From assembly GCF_900101885.1 (NCBI RefSeq), contig NZ_FNAN01000001.1, positions 496,001-560,000 of the forward strand: DNA of 64,000 nucleotides. The letters are read 5' to 3'. This stretch comes from Dyadobacter soli (GTDB lineage Bacteria; Bacteroidota; Bacteroidia; Cytophagales; Spirosomataceae). Shown here piece by piece: positions 42,789 through 50,788 of the stretch (the stretch's first letter is position 1; every line of letters begins with the position of its first letter). The notes below the pieces were generated by a model that worked only from the letters and a program-made list of their open reading frames with translations, was not told the origin of the DNA and searched no databases. A program made the translations under genes and the position numbers.

Positions 42789-43486
42789 TCGTCAACTTCC
42801 AAATTCAACGCTACTCGTTTCTGATGGATGAAAGCGGTTAGCTCCCACGCATCTTTCAGTTCGAAATCACCGATCCTGGTCCTGCACAGCTTGCTCATGT
42901 AAGCGCCGCTGCCCGCCAGTTCGCCGAAATCGCGAACCATACTGCGAATATAAGTACCTTTTGAACAAATGATCCTAAAATCAACGGAAGGAAAGTGGGT
43001 AGCGTCGATTTCAAACAGCTTGATCTCCACCGCGCGCTTCTTGATTTCGGCCTCCTCGCCGCGCCGCGCGAGCTTGTACGCACGCACGCCGTCGATTTTG
43101 ATGGCCGAGAAAAGTGGCGGAACTTGTTCTATGTGACCCGTTAGCTGCTGTCGCGCATTTTCAATCACTTCGGGTGTAATGTGGTCGGTCGGATATTCCG
43201 CGTCGAAATCGGATTCCAGGTCGATGGACGGCGTCGTTTTGCCCAGTACCAAGGTGCCGGTATATTCTTTTTCCTGCGCCTGGAAGCTGTCGATCTGCTT
43301 GGTTTTTTTACCGGTACAAAGGATCAGCAAGCCGGTAGCGAGCGGGTCCAATGTGCCAGCATGGCCTATTTTCTTGAATTTACAAGCCCTTTTAAGCTTG
43401 TTGGCCACGTCAAATGAAGTCCACGTCAAAGGTTTGTCGATCAGGATCACCTCGCCTTCGTCGGGTATGTTTTCTTGTTGGTTCAA
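42785..43486 (-). CDS. truB: tRNA pseudouridine(55) synthase TruB
   Basis: A 233-residue enzyme that makes pseudouridine 55 in the T loop of tRNA. The catalytic Asp lies in HAGTLDPLATGLL, and FSAIKIDGVRAYKLAR and STYIRSMVRDFGE-like elements (here GTYIRSMVRDFGE) confirm the family. The frame is open up to 43741, but that extension is translated repeat DNA (many GGR/PSAV words). I place the start at TTG 43486 (L-NQQENIPDEGEVI), directly before the conserved ILIDKPLTWTS. Other genes here also seem to use TTG. Confidence 0.93.
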   Translation of the reverse strand: MNQQENIPDEGEVILIDKPLTWTSFDVANKLKRACKFKKIGHAGTLDPLATGLLILCTGKKTKQIDSFQAQEKEYTGTLVLGKTTPSIDLESDFDAEYPTDHITPEVIENARQQLTGHIEQVPPLFSAIKIDGVRAYKLARRGEEAEIKKRAVEIKLFEIDATHFPSVDFRIICSKGTYIRSMVRDFGELAGSGAYMSKLCRTRIGDFELKDAWELTAFIHQKRVALNLEVDE

Positions 43487-43500
43487 ATTAGGGGAGTTTT

Positions 43501-43741
43501 GACCGCCGACCGCTGACGGCCGACCGCCGATTTGTTGTAAATGACGGCCGACCACTGACCGCCGACCGCCGATTTGTTGTAGTGACCGCCAACCACTGAC
43601 CGCCGACCGCCGATTTGTTGTAAATGACGGCCGACCACTGACCGCCGACCGCCGATTTATTGTATTCAATAGCTTATGACCGGGATCGGGCCGAAGGCCA
43701 AACAAGCCGTCGGCGGTCAGCGGTCGGCCGTCGGCGGTCAC
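43501..43741. repeat. 42-bp tandem GC-rich repeat with inverted copy, inside the uppP-truB junction
   Basis: Four units (43501-43542, 43543-43583, 43584-43625 and 43626-43667) share GACCGCCGACC... and end GCCGATTTGTTGTAAAT or a variant. After a 40-bp spacer an inverted copy (GTCGGCGGTCAGCGGTCGG and more, 43709-43741) follows, so the transcript could form a long hairpin. It fills the 258 bp between uppP and truB, genes that in related genomes are usually close. Unit 2 has lost 1 bp. Confidence 0.9.
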
Positions 43742-43744
43742 ATT

Positions 43745-44521
43745 TTACACAACATCCAACTTATACCCCGAGGCCAGCAGACCCAGCAAAATCAGGCCGA
43801 GGATGATGCGGTAGTAGCCGAAAACTTTGAAACCGTATTTGGTCAAAAAGCTGATAAAGAACTTGATAGCCAGCATTGCTACGACAAATGCGACTGCATT
43901 GCCGATTAGGAGTGTCTGGATATCTTCTTTCTGAATGGTATCGTAAGTTTTCAAAAGCTTATAACCTCCCGCGGCGGCCATGGTAGGCACGGCGAGGAAG
44001 AACGAGAACTCGGCTGCCTGCTTTCTCGACAAGCCGTTGAGCATTCCGCCGATAATGGTCGAAGCTGAACGGGAAACGCCGGGAATCATGGCAATGCATT
44101 GGAAAAAACCGATTTTCAACGCGGTAGGGAAGGTAATCACCTTTTCACGCGTGTCGTTCGCAATGCGGTCGATGAAAATCAGTACGAAACCCCCGAGGAG
44201 CAACGAGATCGATACTACCCACACGTTTTCGAGCAATGCGTCGATGAAATCGTTCAGCAGGAAACCGATGACGGCTGCCGGCAGAAATGCCACGAAAAGT
44301 TTGAAATAGAAATCGGTAGTCTGGAAAAAACGCTTCCAGTAAAGTACGAGTACGGAAAGAATAGCGCCGAACTGGATATTTACCGTGAACATTTTGGTGA
44401 ATTCCAGGTGGCTGATCCCCATGAAAGAGGAGGCTATGATCATGTGCCCGGTGGAAGAAATGGGCAAAAACTCGGTAATTCCTTCAACAATTGCTAAAAT
44501 AATCGCCTGCCAGATACTCAT
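43745..44521 (-). CDS. uppP: Undecaprenyl-diphosphate phosphatase UppP (BacA)
   Basis: A 258-residue polytopic membrane enzyme that recycles the lipid carrier of peptidoglycan synthesis. It has both active-site motifs, [16 protein letters not shown] at the N terminus and [12 protein letters not shown] in the middle, with about eight hydrophobic segments. It overlaps DUF3098 by 4 bp (ATGA). Downstream, a repeat array separates it from truB. Confidence 0.97.
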   Translation of the reverse strand: MSIWQAIILAIVEGITEFLPISSTGHMIIASSFMGISHLEFTKMFTVNIQFGAILSVLVLYWKRFFQTTDFYFKLFVAFLPAAVIGFLLNDFIDALLENVWVVSISLLLGGFVLIFIDRIANDTREKVITFPTALKIGFFQCIAMIPGVSRSASTIIGGMLNGLSRKQAAEFSFFLAVPTMAAAGGYKLLKTYDTIQKEDIQTLLIGNAVAFVVAMLAIKFFISFLTKYGFKVFGYYRIILGLILLGLLASGYKLDVV

Positions 44522-44733
44522 GAATTAGCGGGTTTACGGAGAATCGCCCAGAACTCGATGATGAAGCCCGCCACGGTGACAATGGGGCCGAGGGTAAGGC
44601 CAAGGAAGCCGAAACCAAATTCTTCGCTATCGAAAGTCATGATCAGGAAACCGGCGAGGATTACCGCGATTCCGACCAGCATCATCACATAGTTGGATGA
44701 CGAAAATGGGAGTTCATTTTTTGAAGTACTCAT
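44518..44733 (-). CDS. DUF3098 family membrane protein
   Basis: A 71-residue protein with two membrane segments (about 14-34 and 45-63). The sequence [15 protein letters not shown] and [18 protein letters not shown] match DUF3098, a family almost confined to Bacteroidota and usually encoded between ftsX and uppP, as here. The function is unknown but position suggests a link to cell division or envelope assembly. Confidence 0.92.
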   Translation of the reverse strand: MSTSKNELPFSSSNYVMMLVGIAVILAGFLIMTFDSEEFGFGFLGLTLGPIVTVAGFIIEFWAILRKPANS

Positions 44734-44796
44734 AACGTTTATTTATCGGTTACTGTTCTTGAATGTCTGATAAGAGGGACGCAGTACGATGACGGA

Positions 44797-45675
44797 TCAG
44801 TACAGATCGTCCAGCGCCATGCGCAGGTAACGTGCGAGTGATTGATAGGTGCTCGCCACGCCGATCGCCACGCCAAGGCCGAGCACGGAAGCAATAAGGA
44901 TCACGATTTTGTCGTACTCCTGCAACAGCGCGAGTCCCTCCACGTTGCGGACCGCCAGTTGTTGCAAGCCGATGAGCAAAAGCGCCGCTACGACACCGCC
45001 GACAAGCCCTTGAATGGCACCGCGCAGCACGTAAGGTTTTTGAATAAAGCCATTGGTAGCACCCACAAGCTGCATACTGCGAATGAGGAACCGCTGTGAA
45101 TAAATGGCGAGCTTGATGGTATTGTTGACCAGCAACACAATGATAATCAGCATGATCAATGCGAAACTTGCCAGTACAATGTAGATTTTGGTAACGTTGT
45201 GGTTGATTTGGTCGGCCAGATCTTCCTGATAAACAGCCTCATACACACCCTTCACCTGATCGAGCTCCTTCTTGATCTGTTGCAGCTTCGCTTCTTCGAA
45301 ATAATCTTCCTGGATTTTTACGCGGTAGCTGTCGCGCAAAGGATTTTCGCCGAGAAAAGTCGCGAAATCTTCCTTGGTACCTTCGATGAACTCCTTGGCA
45401 GCTTCTTCTTTTGAAACAAATGTAATTGCCTTTGTTTCAGTGGATTTCAATACAAAAGGTCTTGATTGAATGATATTGAGTATCGAATCCTGACCCGCTT
45501 TGGAAACTTCTTTATCGATGAACACCCGCACCTCGATGTTCTGGCGGATAATGGAAACCAGTTTTTTAGATTGGATCACCAGGAGCCCGCAGAAGCCGAT
45601 CAGAAACAATGCAGCCGTGAGGCTCATGACGATCATTGCGTTGGGGTAACTCCCGATCTTCTTTTTTTTAGGCAT
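44797..45675 (-). CDS. ftsX: Cell division protein FtsX (permease-like)
   Basis: A 292-residue membrane protein with one N-terminal helix (about 15-37), a periplasmic domain (NIEVRVFIDKEVSK onward) and three C-terminal helices. This is the FtsX layout. FtsX works with the ATPase FtsE (not in the window) to activate peptidoglycan hydrolases at the septum. The start at MPKKKKIGSYPNAMIV is preferred; the frame extends 19 residues further. First gene of the operon with DUF3098, uppP, truB and ribF. Confidence 0.92.
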   Translation of the reverse strand: MPKKKKIGSYPNAMIVMSLTAALFLIGFCGLLVIQSKKLVSIIRQNIEVRVFIDKEVSKAGQDSILNIIQSRPFVLKSTETKAITFVSKEEAAKEFIEGTKEDFATFLGENPLRDSYRVKIQEDYFEEAKLQQIKKELDQVKGVYEAVYQEDLADQINHNVTKIYIVLASFALIMLIIIVLLVNNTIKLAIYSQRFLIRSMQLVGATNGFIQKPYVLRGAIQGLVGGVVAALLLIGLQQLAVRNVEGLALLQEYDKIVILIASVLGLGVAIGVASTYQSLARYLRMALDDLY

Positions 45676-45729
45676 AACAGCGTAGGATTTCGCTCGTCGT
45701 GGGTTCGGTTTTTGGGAATACGACTCGGG

Positions 45730-45737
45730 CAAAAATA
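45730..45737 (-). promoter_or_regulatory. Candidate -7 box upstream of ftsX
   Basis: On the minus strand the 8-mer reads TATTTTTG, a perfect match to the Bacteroidota TAnnTTTG box. It lies 55 bp upstream of the chosen ftsX start. No good TTG element is seen 19 bp upstream of it, so confidence is limited. Confidence 0.4.
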
Positions 45738-45803
45738 AGGATTAAAATTTCAAAACAGCCCTTTCCGGGACAATCCTTAACTATTTTTAACTATAATGTG
45801 CTT

Positions 45804-46397
45804 TCAGTTCCTTCTTCCCATTTCGTCGCGGATCTTCGCGGCCTTCTCGTAATCTTCTTTCGCAAGGGCGTCGTCGAGCATGCGTTGCAGCTCGTCGTAG
45901 CTCAGGTCACGGAGCGAATCCTTGGAACCGGAAGGGCGGATTGTTTCACGAACGGCGTCCTCGTCCTCGTCTTCTTCTTCGGTCATAGAGCTGGACACGA
46001 TGCCGGCTTCCGATAAAATAGTTTCGAAAGTATAAATAGGAATATCGAACCGCAGGCCGATCGCGATCGCGTCCGACGGGCGGGCGTCGATCTCTACTTC
46101 ACGGAGATTGTCGGTGCAAACGATTTTGGCGTAGAAAATGCCTTCTTTGAGGTCGGAAATGACGATTTCCTTCAATGTATAATTCATGCCGTCGGCGAAC
46201 GACTTGAACAGGTCGTGCGTCATCGGGCGGTTGGGTACTATGTTTTCAATCTGGACGGCAATGGCCTGTGCTTCGAATACACCAATGATAATAGGCAGCC
46301 TGCGGTTGCCGAGTTCTTCTCCAAGTACCAATGCAAACGAACCGGCTTGGGATTGGCTTGGTGAAAGCCCCAGGATTTCTAACTTGATTTTTTTCAC
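45804..46397 (-). CDS. Bifunctional nuclease family protein (DUF151) with C-terminal UvrB/UvrC motif
   Basis: A 197-residue protein. The N-terminal 130 residues form the DUF151/BFN domain (FALVLGEELGNRRLPIIIGVFEAQAI and the Asp-rich EIDARPSDAIAIGLR). The C-terminal 35 residues (YDELQRMLDDALAKEDYEKAAKIRDEMGRR) form a UvrB/UvrC coiled motif. Between them is an acidic linker. The plant homologue has nuclease activity; the bacterial role is uncertain. This two-domain form is common in Bacteroidota. Confidence 0.93.
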   Translation of the reverse strand: MKKIKLEILGLSPSQSQAGSFALVLGEELGNRRLPIIIGVFEAQAIAVQIENIVPNRPMTHDLFKSFADGMNYTLKEIVISDLKEGIFYAKIVCTDNLREVEIDARPSDAIAIGLRFDIPIYTFETILSEAGIVSSSMTEEEDEDEDAVRETIRPSGSKDSLRDLSYDELQRMLDDALAKEDYEKAAKIRDEMGRRN

Positions 46398-46539
46398 GTT
46401 TAAATTAAATGCGCAAATGGTTAACAGTCGTGGTGAATGGTCTTCGGGTGATTCTTGATTTTCAACGAATTAACAAGCAAACCCTTTAAAGTGTTCCTGT
46501 TTGAAAGGCGCCATCGGCGGATCAAAGGTGCAAAAATAA

Positions 46540-46577
46540 TTAACCCTTACTGCATAAAAAAATGCTGTAAGGGTTAA
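46540..46577 (-). terminator. Rho-independent terminator of etfBA
   Basis: TTAACCCTTACTGCAT and ATGCTGTAAGGGTTAA form a 16-bp stem with one mismatch around six A residues. Read on the minus strand it is followed by TTATTTTTG. It lies about 110 bp after the etfA stop; the gap up to 46688 shows no gene. Confidence 0.8.
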
Positions 46578-46688
46578 GATTGGACGGCTCTCGCCGGGCA
46601 AAAATTTAAAATAGCTTAATCAATTGATTTTAAGCTTGTTTTTTAAACTTTATACTTTCAACTTATTTGCAAAATAGCCCTGAAACCC

Positions 46689-47663
46689 CTATTTGAGGCT
46701 TTTCGCTGCTTCCGTCAGTTTAGGCAAAATATCGAAGACATCCCCGACGATACCATAGTCCGCTGCCTTGAAAAACGGCGCTTCCGGATCTTTGTTGATC
46801 ACCACAATGCATTTCGAGCCATTGACGCCCGCCAGATGCTGGATCGCACCCGAAATACCACATGCGATGTACAGGTTAGGAGCTACCTTAATGCCGGTTT
46901 GGCCGATATGCTCGTGGTGCGGGCGCCAGTCGAGGTCGGAAACCGGCTTGGAACAGCCCGTTGCAGCACCTAATGCCTTGGCAAGGTCGATCAGCGGCTG
47001 CCAGTGCTCCGGCCCCTTCATACCGCGGCCTCCGGAAACGATGATTTCGGCTTCCGTCAATGACAACTCCGAATCCGCTTTTTCGATGCTCACCACGCTG
47101 GCCGTAAAATCGCTGTCGCGCAACGCAGGTTGGAATGCTTCCACCGTTGCACTGCCGCCATTCAAAGCCGATTCGTCGATTTCAATGGCGTTTTTGCGGA
47201 CGACGAGCACTTTGATGTCCGATTTGATTTCCGTCGTCGCAAATGCTTTTCCGGTAAAAATAGCGCGCGTTACCTTGAAGGCACCATTGGTTTCAGGCAA
47301 TGCCGTCACACCGGAAACGATTCCCGCTTTCAGTTTGGCTGCCGCCCGCGCGGCCATAGCATCGCTCAGGCCGGATTTGGACAGGATGATGATCTTACTG
47401 CCTTCCTGCGTGGCGGCCTGCACGAGCGCATCCGCAAACGCAAGGCTGTTTTCGTGTTCCAGTTTTCCATCGGCGGCATGGAGCACTTTGGTAGCACCAT
47501 ATTGCCCGGCTTTTTCCAGTTCTGCATTTTCGGCTTTACCCAACGCGAGTACCACGGCCTGGCCGCCGGTTTGGGATGCCACTTTTGCACCGTAAGCCAC
47601 GGCTTCCAATGAGGTTTTTTTGATGGAACTGTTATCGAGTTCTACATATATAAGGACTGACAT
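46689..47663 (-). CDS. etfA: Electron transfer flavoprotein subunit alpha
   Basis: A 324-residue FAD-binding subunit. The C-terminal FAD domain is well conserved: VSGGRGMKGPEHW, IGQTGIKVAPNLYIACGISG, AIQHLAGVNGSKCIVVIN and PEAPFFKAADYGIVGD. ETF accepts electrons from acyl-CoA dehydrogenases and passes them to the quinone pool. It is co-transcribed with etfB, 37 bp downstream of it. Confidence 0.97.
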   Translation of the reverse strand: MSVLIYVELDNSSIKKTSLEAVAYGAKVASQTGGQAVVLALGKAENAELEKAGQYGATKVLHAADGKLEHENSLAFADALVQAATQEGSKIIILSKSGLSDAMAARAAAKLKAGIVSGVTALPETNGAFKVTRAIFTGKAFATTEIKSDIKVLVVRKNAIEIDESALNGGSATVEAFQPALRDSDFTASVVSIEKADSELSLTEAEIIVSGGRGMKGPEHWQPLIDLAKALGAATGCSKPVSDLDWRPHHEHIGQTGIKVAPNLYIACGISGAIQHLAGVNGSKCIVVINKDPEAPFFKAADYGIVGDVFDILPKLTEAAKSLK

Positions 47664-47700
47664 GATCGTTTTCGTTTGAATGTGAAAAATAAGCCGCGTG

Positions 47701-48438
47701 TTACAGCACTTTTGCCTCGGTTTGCAGCAGTTTGATGAGCGTTTCCGCCTGGTCGGCGGGGATCATCTTGCAGGCACCTTTCGGGGCAGGGAGCTGGTAC
47801 GTTTGCGGCGCGGTCATATCGTCTACGGAAACCGGTTCTACCACATTCAGGGGCTTGGTGCGGGCTGTCATAATGCCCCGCATATTCGGGATTTTCCATT
47901 CGGCAATCGGTTCCTGGCACCCCAGTACCAGCGGTAACGGCGCTTTAAGCACTTCCTTCCCACCGTCGATTTCACGGGTGATGGTCGCATTATTTCCATC
48001 CAGATCCAGCTTCATCACCGGCGAATAGGAGGGGATACCGAGCATTTCGCCCACCAGCCCGTGCACCACGCCGCTGTTGTAGTCGATGGATTCGCGGCCC
48101 ATCAATATCAGGTCGTAGCTGTTCTGGCTGGCAATGTGCGCGATTTGCGCAGCTGTGAAATAGGAATCCTGCGGGTCGGCATTCACACGAATGGCGTCGT
48201 CGGCACCGATCGCGAGCGCTTTGCGGATCTGCGGCTCGGCGTCGGCTTCACCCACGTGCAGGACTGTGAGGCAACCGCCGCTTTGCTCTTTGAGCTCCAC
48301 GCCGCGGGCAAGCGCGTAGTCGTCGTAAGGACCGATGATAAACTGCACACCGTTTTTGTTAAGCTTGGTGTCGTTGTCGGTGAAACTTATTTTGGCGGTT
48401 GTATCGGGGACGTTAGTTATACAAACGAGTATTTTCAT
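47701..48438 (-). CDS. etfB: Electron transfer flavoprotein subunit beta
   Basis: A 245-residue AMP-binding subunit of ETF. It starts MKILVCITNVPDTTAKI, has FIIGPYDDYALARGVELKE, the region DLILMGRESIDYNSGVVHG, and the PSVIGCQ-like element VLGCQEPIAEWKIP. It is the first gene of etfBA, with a good promoter 50-80 bp upstream and diverges from the TPR gene. Confidence 0.97.
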   Translation of the reverse strand: MKILVCITNVPDTTAKISFTDNDTKLNKNGVQFIIGPYDDYALARGVELKEQSGGCLTVLHVGEADAEPQIRKALAIGADDAIRVNADPQDSYFTAAQIAHIASQNSYDLILMGRESIDYNSGVVHGLVGEMLGIPSYSPVMKLDLDGNNATITREIDGGKEVLKAPLPLVLGCQEPIAEWKIPNMRGIMTARTKPLNVVEPVSVDDMTAPQTYQLPAPKGACKMIPADQAETLIKLLQTEAKVL

Positions 48439-48488
48439 GATGGTATGGTTACTTTTCTTTACGTTTGATGAGAATAACTTTACCCGGG

Positions 48489-48518
48489 CAAATTAAGGGA
48501 AAAGAATACAGTATGCAA
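48489..48518 (-). promoter_or_regulatory. Bacteroidota-type promoter of etfBA
   Basis: On the minus strand TTG (48518-48516) is followed after exactly 19 bp by TTAATTTG (48496-48489), which differs from the TAnnTTTG consensus at one base. The start codon of etfB is about 50 bp further on. Confidence 0.6.
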
Positions 48519-48532
48519 GCATAATAATATCG

Positions 48533-48859
48533 ATGAATAACTCCTTACTCGCCAATTTACTCGCTTTTTACGAAGAAGACCCGGCCGACCCGTTCAATGC
48601 CTACGCGCTGGCGATCGAGTATTCCAAATCCGACGCGCAAGAGGCCGAACGCTATTTCGATCTGCTCCTCGAAAAACATCCCGATTATCTGCCGACTTAC
48701 TACCACGCTGGCGCATTTTTTGCTGCATTGGAAAAAATAGAAAAGGCTGAGGAAATTTATCAGAAAGGTGTGGAACTGGCACTAATTCAGAAGAATGCCA
48801 AAACGCACCGCGAATTACTCTCGGCCTACAACAATTTTAAAGACGAATTGGAAGACTGA
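48533..48859 (+). CDS. Tetratricopeptide-repeat-like protein
   Basis: A 108-residue helical protein. It looks like one and a half to two TPR units: DPFNAYALAIEYSKSDAQEAERYFDLL, then YLPTYYHAGAFFAALEKIEKAEEIYQKG. No signal peptide, so cytoplasmic. TPR proteins are adaptors for protein-protein contacts. It is divergent from etfB and stands alone. Confidence 0.85.
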   Translation: MNNSLLANLLAFYEEDPADPFNAYALAIEYSKSDAQEAERYFDLLLEKHPDYLPTYYHAGAFFAALEKIEKAEEIYQKGVELALIQKNAKTHRELLSAYNNFKDELED

Positions 48860-49010
48860 CCTCGTCAGTCTCCGATTTGCGGTTTTGCCGGAAATAGGCT
48901 ATCTTTATCAAAAGATCCTGCACCACCGGGAATATCGCCTCTGTCGTATCCCCTCTGCTCAGTCAAGATTTGTATTGTAGAAACTGCCGGTATAGAGCAG
49001 ATAACTATTC

Positions 49011-49376
49011 ATGGTCATTATGGAAAAGGAAACATTCATCCCGCTTGTAGTAAAGTGGGCAAAATCGCACGGGTTCAAGGATATCCAAGCCAATATGGAA
49101 GGATATGAAACACCCAAGTCGTACGAACGGGCAGCCGATAACACCCGTTTCACGCCCGATGTAACAGGCGTAAATATGTTCAACAGGCATTATCTGGAAG
49201 TTTGCATGAAAACCGACCAGATGCGCGGCCATATCTCCAAATGGAAGCTGCTGAGCGAATTGGCAGGGATGAAAGGCGCGAAATTGTACCTCATGGCGCC
49301 GCGCGGGCACGTACGCTTTGCACGCGAAGCGGTGGATCAGTATAACATCCCCGCGGAAGTCGTGAAGATCGATTAA
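49011..49376 (+). CDS. Hypothetical protein, possibly related to PD-(D/E)XK nucleases
   Basis: A 121-residue protein (118 if it starts at the ATG at 49020). I do not recognise a named family. The layout, with TRFTPDVTG, then HYLEVCMKT and later AKLYLMAPRGHVRFAREAV, resembles the core of the PD-(D/E)XK fold: P-D, then E-x-x-x-K, then a strand. The second acidic residue is replaced by Cys, so activity is doubtful. It ends beside a repeat hairpin and is convergent with the Gfo/Idh gene. Confidence 0.55.
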   Translation: MVIMEKETFIPLVVKWAKSHGFKDIQANMEGYETPKSYERAADNTRFTPDVTGVNMFNRHYLEVCMKTDQMRGHISKWKLLSELAGMKGAKLYLMAPRGHVRFAREAVDQYNIPAEVVKID

Positions 49377-49384
49377 GTCATTTA

Positions 49385-49452
49385 TGGTCAGGTGTGGTCA
49401 GGTATAGTCAAGTGTAGTCAGGCACATGACAATTTCCTGACTACACCTGACA
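49385..49452. repeat. Intergenic GTCAGG repeat with perfect 11-bp hairpin
   Basis: GGTCAGG- and GTAGTCAGG-type words repeat four times (49386-49422), and GTGTAGTCAGG (49412-49422) pairs perfectly with CCTGACTACAC (49436-49446). It lies between two convergent genes and could act as a bidirectional terminator. The same words occur at 8533-8622. Confidence 0.75.
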
Positions 49453-49457
49453 CCGTT

Positions 49458-50762
49458 TTACACCTGTGGATACTTCCACTCTCCACGATAATCGCGGCTA
49501 AGTAATTTGTTTGCTTCGTCGTCTCCGGGAATGATTTCTTTCTCCCCATCCCAAACAATGCTTCTTCCCAGTTTGTAGGAAAGCATCCCCAATAGCGCCA
49601 CATTCGTGGAACGCTGTCCCACTTCTATTTCGCAGATCGGCGGCTTGTTGCTCTTGATCGATTCGAGGAAATTGGCCCAAAGCTGCTGAATATTCTGGTC
49701 ATCGGGCTTATTGAGCTTGGCGTCCTCGTGGATGACAGGCTTGTTCGGATTGGTAGGGTAGAACGTCCAGCCATCGAGCCAGCCCATATGGAATGTACCT
49801 TCCGTACCGTAGAAATACACGCCCACAGCCTGGTTAGGATGTGTTTTTTCGGCATTGTTGGCGGCAAAGTTGCGGTGTTCCCATTCCAATGTAAAACCAT
49901 CGAAATCGTAAACGGCTACCTGGTGATCGGGTGCATCGGTATTGTCCTGGCGGATTGCACGACCACCGGTCGAGTAGATTTTCTTCGGATATTTCTGCTC
50001 CGACCACCAAAGCACCTGGTCGAGCCAGTGAATGCCCCAGTCGCCGAGGGTGCCGTTAGCAAAATTGAGATAATTCCGAAAGCCTTTGGGGTGGATAGTC
50101 TTATTATAAGGAACCAATGGCGCCGGGCCGCAGTAGAAATCCCAGTCGAGGCCCTGTGGCGGCTCCGCGTCCGGTGTTTTTTGCCCCGGGCCGCCTCCGT
50201 AATGCACAAATGCCCGCGCCATCCCGATTTTACCGGCCTTCCCGGATTTCAGGAATTCCATACCCGACACGTTATGCGGGGACACGCGCCTGTGCGTACC
50301 CACCTGCACGATGCGCCCGTGCTTGCGCGTAGCATTCACCATCGCGCGGCCTTCCTTAATGGTATGGGAAATCGGTTTTTCTACATAAACATGCGCCCCT
50401 GACTCGATTGCCGCAATGCAGCACAATGCATGCCAGTGATCGGGCGTGGCGACGATCACGATTTCCGGCTTTTCTTTGGCCAGCATTTCACGGTAGTCCT
50501 TGTAGAGTTTCGGCTTGTCCGGCGTGAGTTTGGAAAAAACTTCCGAGCAGATTTTCAGCTGGTTCTGATCCACATCGCACAATGCCACCAGCTTTGATTC
50601 TCCTGCCTGAACAGCGCAGCGGAGGATATTCGTGCCCCACCAGCCTGCGCCGATGAGCGCCGTGCGGTAGGGTGACGCCCGTTTCAAGGCAGTCAGCAGC
50701 GGGAGCGAGGAGAATGCTGCGCCCGCAAGCGCCGACTTTTCAATAAATGTTCTGCGATCCAT
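49458..50762 (-). CDS. Gfo/Idh/MocA family oxidoreductase, exported
   Basis: A 434-residue NAD(P)-dependent oxidoreductase with a leader of the type RRTFIEKSALAGAAFSSLP. The Rossmann motif is LIGAGWWGTNIL, the second strand VALCDVDQNQLK, and the catalytic region VYVEKPISHTIKEGRAMV carries the family E-K-P. The C-terminal substrate domain includes GDWGIHWLDQVLWW. Members act on sugars or inositols. It is 26 bp downstream of the CE7 esterase, so both may serve the same carbohydrate. Specificity unknown. Confidence 0.92.
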   Translation of the reverse strand: MDRRTFIEKSALAGAAFSSLPLLTALKRASPYRTALIGAGWWGTNILRCAVQAGESKLVALCDVDQNQLKICSEVFSKLTPDKPKLYKDYREMLAKEKPEIVIVATPDHWHALCCIAAIESGAHVYVEKPISHTIKEGRAMVNATRKHGRIVQVGTHRRVSPHNVSGMEFLKSGKAGKIGMARAFVHYGGGPGQKTPDAEPPQGLDWDFYCGPAPLVPYNKTIHPKGFRNYLNFANGTLGDWGIHWLDQVLWWSEQKYPKKIYSTGGRAIRQDNTDAPDHQVAVYDFDGFTLEWEHRNFAANNAEKTHPNQAVGVYFYGTEGTFHMGWLDGWTFYPTNPNKPVIHEDAKLNKPDDQNIQQLWANFLESIKSNKPPICEIEVGQRSTNVALLGMLSYKLGRSIVWDGEKEIIPGDDEANKLLSRDYRGEWKYPQV

Positions 50763-50788
50763 AAATCTATGTTCCGGTTTTGTTGAGA

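Noticed and set aside
43487..43741. N-terminal 85-residue extension of TruB
   Set aside because: It is translated tandem repeat DNA; the conserved TruB sequence begins after the TTG at 43486.
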